A stretch of DNA of 19,124 nt from an uncultured Magnetococcales bacterium (GTDB lineage: Bacteria > Pseudomonadota > Magnetococcia > Magnetococcales > Magnetaquicoccaceae). A program made the translations under genes and the position numbers. The stretch lies in NCBI GenBank assembly GCA_903913345.1, contig CAIWLA010000460.1, forward strand, positions 1 through 19,124. The letters run 5' to 3'. The notes beneath the pieces are model-generated. The model had not been told where the DNA came from. It made no database searches and saw nothing but the letters and a program-made list of their open reading frames with translations. Positions 15,396 through 19,124 of the stretch are shown here, piece by piece (the first letter of the stretch is position 1; each line of letters opens with the position of its first letter).

Positions 15396-16505
15396 CTATA
15401 CATTAAAGCGAAAATGCATGCAGTCCCCATCCGTGACCAGATAATCCCGTCCCTCCAGACGAAACCGTCCCTTTTCCTTGGCACCCTGCTCCCCTTTGCA
15501 GGCGATCATATCCTCAAAACCAATGACCTCTGCCCGAATAAAACCCCGCTGAAAGTCGGAATGAATGACCCCGGCCGCATCAAAGGCGGTGGCCCCTTTG
15601 CGGACCGTCCAGGCCCGCACCTCCTTGGGGCCGACGGTAAAAAAGGTCATCAACCCCAGCAGACCATACGCCTGGCGCACCAGACGGTCCAGACCCGAAT
15701 CGGTCATGCCCAGATCTTCCAGGAAAATCTGTTTTTCTGCCTCGTCCAACTCGCTCATTTCCGCCTCAATGCGCCCGCAAATGGCCACCACCCCCGCGTT
15801 TTGCTCGGCGGCCAACTGGCGCACGGCATCCGTCATGGCATGTTGGCCAACGATTTGTGCCGCCTGCACCTCGTCTTCCGCCACGTTGCAGACATACAAA
15901 ACCGGCTTGCTGGTCAGCAAAAAGAGATCTTTCAAACCGGACAACTCCTCCCCCGTCAGTCCTTGCAAACGAATCGGCACCCCCGCGTTCAGCCCCTGGA
16001 CCACCTTCTGGTAGAGAGATTCCAGCCAGCGGGCCTCCTTTTCGCCGAGTTTGGCCCGTTTGCTGACGCCCCCCAGCCGCTTTTCCATTGCCGCCAGATC
16101 CGCCAGCATCAATTCCGTCTCGATCACCAGTACGTCCGTCACCGGATCAACCCGCCCCTGAACATGGGTAATGTCGTCATCCTCAAAGCAACGGACCACA
16201 TGGGCGATGGCATCCACCTGACGGATGTGACCCAAAAACTGGTTGCCCAACCCCTCTCCCTGACTGGCTCCCTTGACCAATCCGGCAATGTCGAGAAATT
16301 CCATCACCGTGGGAATGGTCTTCTGCGGTTTGGCCAGGGTCACCAGGGCATCCAGGCGCGGATCACGGACGGCCACCACCCCCACGTTCGGCTCAATGGT
16401 GCAGAAAGGATAGTTGGCCATCTCTGCCCCGGCAGCCGTCAAGGCATTAAAAATGGTCGATTTTCCGACATTGGGCAATCCGACAATACCACACTGCAAG
16501 GCCAT
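15396..16505 (-). CDS. ychF: Redox-regulated ATPase YchF (Obg-like)
   Basis: 369 aa. The start ATG at 16505 gives MALQCGIVGLPNVGKST, the canonical beginning; the longer open frame to 16667 lies inside pth and is not used. The P-loop is GLPNVGKS (9-16) and switch II is DIAG (72-75). A coiled-coil domain surrounds ETELMLADLAAMEKRL. The G4-like motif is NVAEDE, and a C-terminal TGS domain ends near FRLEGRDYLVTDGDCMHFRFNV. YchF/OLA1 proteins bind ribosomes and, unlike most relatives, prefer ATP over GTP. The gene follows pth by 53 nt, the usual bacterial neighbourhood. Confidence 0.95.
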   Translation of the reverse strand: MALQCGIVGLPNVGKSTIFNALTAAGAEMANYPFCTIEPNVGVVAVRDPRLDALVTLAKPQKTIPTVMEFLDIAGLVKGASQGEGLGNQFLGHIRQVDAIAHVVRCFEDDDITHVQGRVDPVTDVLVIETELMLADLAAMEKRLGGVSKRAKLGEKEARWLESLYQKVVQGLNAGVPIRLQGLTGEELSGLKDLFLLTSKPVLYVCNVAEDEVQAAQIVGQHAMTDAVRQLAAEQNAGVVAICGRIEAEMSELDEAEKQIFLEDLGMTDSGLDRLVRQAYGLLGLMTFFTVGPKEVRAWTVRKGATAFDAAGVIHSDFQRGFIRAEVIGFEDMIACKGEQGAKEKGRFRLEGRDYLVTDGDCMHFRFNV

Positions 16506-16558
16506 GGCTCTCTCTGTATGCTGGAGTAAAAATCGAGTGGAAGGGGATCGTTTCGCCG

Positions 16559-17230
16559 CTACGGGACGGAGGGCGGCACAGTGCGAGCGGCGACCGCAAC
16601 GGAACCCGTTGGCGGATTGTAAAAGCCGTTCATCGCCCCGGCCAGATCCCCGTTCAGAAGGGGCCAAACGGCCCGTGGCAACCGATCCAGAATGGGAGAC
16701 AGGAGGGTTCGTTCCGCCGTATTGAAGGGGGCCAGGACATAATGGGCGGGGTCCATTCCCGGCGGTGGACGGCCAATACCCAGCCGAACCCGGACAAAAT
16801 CGGCGGACCCCAGCGCCTGCTGAATCGATTTCAGGCCATTGTGTCCCCCATGACCGCCGCCCTGTTTGATCCGCACCCGACCGGGTTCCAGATCCAGGTC
16901 ATCGTGAAAGACGATGACCTGGCCTGGGGTCCACTTGAAAAAACGGACTGCCGCGCCGACCGACTGACCCGCCAGATTCATGTAGGTCTCTGGCAGAAGC
17001 CACCAGACCCGCACGGTCTCGATACGGCCATCGCCAAAACGGCCCTCAAACCGCCGACCGGTCGAGCGTAAATGGTGGGCATCCACAATCCGTTGCAGGG
17101 CATCCCAACCCAGATTGTGCCGGGTATCCCGGTATTTTTCACCGGGATTACCCAGACCAACCAGGAGTGCCCTCTGTTCGGCCTCCTCTCCCCCTCTGTC
17201 CCGGTCGGAGGGGGGAGAAAAAACGGTCAT
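16559..17230 (-). CDS. pth: Peptidyl-tRNA hydrolase
   Basis: 223 aa. Pth releases peptides from tRNAs that drop off the ribosome. The active-site residues are visible: N28 in GLGNPG, H38 in RHNLGWD, M84 in ETYMNLAG, D110 in FHDDLDL, and N131 in GGGHGGHNGLKS. They align with E. coli N10, H20, M67, D93 and N114. An extra 18-residue charged N-terminal extension precedes the fold. The ATG at 17230 is supported by GGAG overlapping the rplY stop, so the extension is probably translated. The C-terminus is about 15-20 residues longer than usual and ends in a Val/Ala/Pro tail. Only 4 nt separate it from rplY. Confidence 0.95.
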   Translation of the reverse strand: MTVFSPPSDRDRGGEEAEQRALLVGLGNPGEKYRDTRHNLGWDALQRIVDAHHLRSTGRRFEGRFGDGRIETVRVWWLLPETYMNLAGQSVGAAVRFFKWTPGQVIVFHDDLDLEPGRVRIKQGGGHGGHNGLKSIQQALGSADFVRVRLGIGRPPPGMDPAHYVLAPFNTAERTLLSPILDRLPRAVWPLLNGDLAGAMNGFYNPPTGSVAVAARTVPPSVP

Positions 17231-17234
17231 CGGT

Positions 17235-17834
17235 CTACTCCGCCGTCTCGGTCCCTTCGTCCACCGCTTCCGAGCGGATGGCCACCACCGTCAGAATGGT
17301 GGCATCGGCCTCGCCATGGGCCTCCACCCCGTCGGGCAGGGCAATATCCTCAATGTGAATGGAATGGCCAAGTTCCAGGTTGGCTACGGAAATCTCGATG
17401 GAATCCGGCACCTTGCCAGCCAGACAGGTGATTTCCAGTTCGCGCTGCACCACTTGCAGTATACCACCGGCCTTGACCCCTGGGCATTTTTCCTCGCCCA
17501 CGATATGGATCGGTATGGAAATCTCAATCTCCTGGTTGGGATCAAAGCGGGTAAAATCGACATGCACCGCATTGCCCGACAGGGGATGAATCTGGAAGCC
17601 TCGCATGAGCACAAGAGAGCGATTGCTGCCGTCAATCACCATCTCCTGTCGATGGGTACGCAGCTTGCTTTTCTCCTTGACGAGCAGATCGTCCCACTCC
17701 TTGGCATCCAGGGAAAGATTGATATTGGGTTGTCCGCCGCCATACAGCACGGCTGGGAGACGTCCTTCACGACGCAATTTGCGGGCCACCCCCTTGCCGG
17801 CACCGTCCCGTGTCTTTGCATTGATGACTGCCAT
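17235..17834 (-). CDS. rplY: 50S ribosomal protein L25 (CTC type)
   Basis: 199 aa, the long two-domain form. The N-terminal L25 domain (about 1-92), with RDGAGKGVARKLRREGRLPAV, binds 5S rRNA. The C-terminal TL5/CTC-type beta domain (about 95-188) includes IPIHIVGEEKCPGVKAGG. Start: ATG at 17834 behind AAGGAG. It sits between prs and pth as in many bacteria. A hairpin with a U-tract terminates 23 nt before its start codon, suggesting that its expression from the prs promoter is attenuated or processed. The C-terminal tail is acidic. Confidence 0.94.
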   Translation of the reverse strand: MAVINAKTRDGAGKGVARKLRREGRLPAVLYGGGQPNINLSLDAKEWDDLLVKEKSKLRTHRQEMVIDGSNRSLVLMRGFQIHPLSGNAVHVDFTRFDPNQEIEISIPIHIVGEEKCPGVKAGGILQVVQRELEITCLAGKVPDSIEISVANLELGHSIHIEDIALPDGVEAHGEADATILTVVAIRSEAVDEGTETAE

Positions 17835-17857
17835 TGTGTATCTCCTTAAGTCCTAAC

Positions 17858-17883
17858 AAAAAAGTCCCTTCACCTCGAAGGGA
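17858..17883 (-). terminator. Intrinsic terminator between prs and rplY
   Basis: On the reverse strand TCCCTTC-GAGGT-GAAGGGA forms a perfect 7-bp stem with a 5-nt loop, followed by CTTTTTTG. This is a textbook Rho-independent terminator, yet it lies only 23 nt before the rplY start codon and 67 nt after the prs stop. Confidence 0.75.
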
Positions 17884-17891
17884 ACCATCCA

Positions 17892-17922
17892 ACACACCGG
17901 CCTCCAGGGGTGCCGGATGTGT
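17892..17922 (-). other. Hairpin preceding the prs-rplY terminator
   Basis: ACACACCGGC (17892-17901) pairs with GCCGGATGTGT (17912-17922), leaving one bulged A, around a 10-nt loop. On the transcript it comes just before the terminator stem, and an oligo-U run lies 5' of it, after the prs stop. The pair may form a leader structure for rplY. Confidence 0.5.
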
Positions 17923-17949
17923 CACGCAAAAAAAAACGACCACCTGTTC

Positions 17950-18894
17950 TCAAACAAACAGGGAACTGACGGACTCCTCGTCACTGATCCGGCGAATGGC
18001 CTCTCCCAGCAGGCCGGCCACGGTGTGATATTTGATCTTGCTGCAGGCCAGGGCGGCGGCGGGTTGGGCAATGGTATCGGTCACCAGCACCTGCTCCAGG
18101 ACCGATGCCTCGATCCGCGCCACCGCCGGACCAGAGAGGACGCCATGGGTGCAGACGGCGGAGACCGAACGCGCCCCGTGTTCCATCAAGGCTTCTGCGG
18201 CCTTGGTCAGGGTGCCAGCGGTATCCACCATGTCGTCCACAATGATGCAATCCTTCCCCTCCACCTCGCCGATGATATGGTGTACGGCCGCCACATTGGC
18301 CGCCGGTCGCCGTTTGTCGATGATGGCCAGCTCCACCTCCAGCCGTTTGGCGTAAGAGCGGGCACGGACCACACCGCCGACATCCGGGGAGATCACCACG
18401 GCATTGCCAAATCCTTGCCGACGCACTGCCCCCAGCAACACGGGCGTGGCATAAATATTATCCACCGGCATGTTGAAAAAGCCCTGGATCTGCCCGGCGT
18501 GGAGATCCATGGTCAGCACCCGCTCCACACCGGCGGCCTCCATGAGGTCGGCCACCAGTTTGGCCGTGATCGGCGTCCGTCCGGCCTCCTTGCGATCCTG
18601 GCGGGAATAGCCGTAATAGGGCACCACCGCCGTGATCCGTCCCGCCGAGGCCCGCCGCAAGGCATCCACCATGATCAGCAGCTCCATCAGGTGATCATTG
18701 GCGGGTGATGCCGTGGATTGAATCACAAAGACATCCCGACCCCGCACATTTTCATCAATCTGGATAAAAATTTCGCCATCCGAAAAGCGTTTGATGGTGA
18801 CATTGGCGAGCACGACAGAGAGATATTCCGCAATTCGCCGTCCCAGTTCCGGGTTGGAGGTTCCGGCAAAAATTTTCATCTTTTCAATTGACAT
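17950..18894 (-). CDS. prs: Ribose-phosphate pyrophosphokinase
   Basis: 314 aa, standard length. The enzyme transfers pyrophosphate from ATP to ribose-5-phosphate, giving PRPP for nucleotides, His and Trp. Motifs: [22 protein letters not shown] in the flexible loop (97-102), [11 protein letters not shown] (130-140), DKRRP (193-197), and the PRPP-binding loop [10 protein letters not shown] (220-229). It probably acts as a cytosolic hexamer. The start at 18894 lacks a good ribosome binding site and cannot be extended because TAA is three codons upstream; ATG at 18879 is an alternative. A 12-codon frame with a strong site overlaps the start, suggesting coupled translation. It heads the cluster prs-rplY-pth-ychF-ubiX. 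Confidence 0.95.
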   Translation of the reverse strand: MSIEKMKIFAGTSNPELGRRIAEYLSVVLANVTIKRFSDGEIFIQIDENVRGRDVFVIQSTASPANDHLMELLIMVDALRRASAGRITAVVPYYGYSRQDRKEAGRTPITAKLVADLMEAAGVERVLTMDLHAGQIQGFFNMPVDNIYATPVLLGAVRRQGFGNAVVISPDVGGVVRARSYAKRLEVELAIIDKRRPAANVAAVHHIIGEVEGKDCIIVDDMVDTAGTLTKAAEALMEHGARSVSAVCTHGVLSGPAVARIEASVLEQVLVTDTIAQPAAALACSKIKYHTVAGLLGEAIRRISDEESVSSLFV

Positions 18895-18922
18895 GGCACA
18901 TTACCAGACTGGATTGACGCAT
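18884..18922 (-). CDS. Possible 12-aa leader peptide overlapping prs start
   Basis: ATG at 18922 is preceded by GGAGG with 5-nt spacing, the best ribosome binding site in this leader. The frame reads [12 protein letters not shown] and stops at TGA (18886-18884), 11 nt inside prs in another frame. Because prs itself has a poor site, ribosomes finishing this peptide could reinitiate at prs. The same frame is open upstream to the window edge, so a longer protein (ATG at 19096, 70 aa) is formally possible. The predicted promoter within that longer frame argues against it. Confidence 0.4.
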   Translation of the reverse strand: MRQSSLVMCHVN

Positions 18923-19003
18923 ATATTCCTCCGCCAAAGATGCCCCGCCCTGCCGGCATTCAAACGACAGCCATTCGACGAATGACATGCCAAAAACCCC
19001 GAA

Positions 19004-19032
19004 ACAATACACCACCTCGACCGCTTTGGCAA
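19004..19032 (-). promoter_or_regulatory. Candidate sigma-70 promoter of the prs cluster
   Basis: On the reverse strand TTGCCA (19032-19027) and TATTGT (19009-19004) are separated by exactly 17 nt, each matching consensus at 4/6. Transcription would start near 18996, giving a leader of about 100 nt before prs that contains the 12-codon frame. Confidence 0.45.
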
Positions 19033-19062
19033 TGGAGGAAAACGGGGCCTCGCGCCCGATCC

Positions 19063-19089
19063 AAAAGGGCACCCTCCCGCTTCCGTGCC
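19063..19089 (-). terminator. Weak terminator-like hairpin upstream of prs promoter
   Basis: On the reverse strand GGCAC (19089-19085) and GTGCC (19072-19068) form a 5-bp stem with a 12-nt loop, followed by CTTTT. It lies just after a stop codon at 19093-19095, in front of the predicted prs promoter. It could end the upstream transcript. Confidence 0.3.
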
Positions 19090-19092
19090 GTT

Positions 19093-19124
19093 TCATTGCG
19101 CCCGGCTGACAAACGCCGCCGCCA
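19093..19124 (-). CDS. Possible C-terminal end of an upstream gene (partial)
   Basis: One reverse frame entering at the window edge reads AAAFVSRAQ and stops at TGA (19095-19093), followed by a weak terminator-like hairpin and then the prs promoter. This fits the 3' end of a gene upstream of prs; ispE is the common neighbour there in bacteria. Nine codons are far too few to identify it. Confidence 0.25.
   Translation of the reverse strand, partial: AAAFVSRAQ

Noticed and set aside
14859..16529. 556-codon forward frame opposite ubiX and ychF
   Set aside because: It crosses two well-identified reverse genes and has shadow composition.
18895..19092. tRNA gene upstream of prs
   Set aside because: Some genomes have tRNA-Gln beside prs, but no cloverleaf, T-loop GTTCGA or CCA end is visible here.
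18884..19096. 70-aa gene upstream of prs
   Set aside because: It has a weak start signal and contains a plausible prs promoter and leader; only its last 12 codons have a strong ribosome binding site. Kept only as a leader-peptide possibility.

Overview
The window looks like chromosomal DNA of a Gram-negative proteobacterium. It is GC-rich and densely coded. It carries ubiquinone-pathway genes (ubiU, ubiX), type IV pilin-like genes, a multi-domain hybrid sensor kinase, and the conserved housekeeping order prs-rplY-pth-ychF. The G-rich palindromic intergenic repeat, together with ankyrin and Sel1 repeat proteins, reminds me of Magnetococcales or related alphaproteobacteria-like lineages. That placement is from memory, not from a search.

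Left part (1-7956): a small unknown gene (with a possible tiny partner) points left. After a structured intergenic stretch, a rightward run of six genes follows, each overlapping the next by 4-14 nt. It encodes a hybrid histidine kinase (PAS, HisKA, HATPase, two receivers, HPt), an HD-GYP response regulator that probably degrades cyclic-di-GMP, and four minor pilin or pseudopilin proteins of the FimT/GspH, PilV/GspI, PilW/GspJ and PilX/GspK types. The layout suggests a phosphorelay whose output lowers c-di-GMP, made together with the tip or initiation complex of a type IV pilus-like (possibly MSHA-like) machine.

Middle part (7957-14500): mostly accessory genes. These are an acidic proline-rich small protein, a membrane-anchored protein with eight Sel1 repeats, a two-gene unknown unit (exported protein plus a lysine-rich 135-aa protein), and a 90-aa unknown protein behind a near-consensus promoter. 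Then come the U32-family protein UbiU with its four iron-sulfur cysteines, an exported or anchored ankyrin-repeat protein, and an O-methyltransferase of the COMT/BchU type. A 206-bp palindrome-rich repeat with short terminal inverted repeats separates this part from the next.

Right part (14754-19124, all leftward): prs, rplY (CTC-type L25), pth, ychF and ubiX, read as one cluster from a promoter near 19,010-19,030. Two leader features stand out. A 12-codon reading frame with a strong ribosome binding site overlaps the poorly equipped prs start. A hairpin-plus-terminator pair sits directly before rplY and could attenuate it. No tRNA, rRNA, CRISPR array or transposase was seen.
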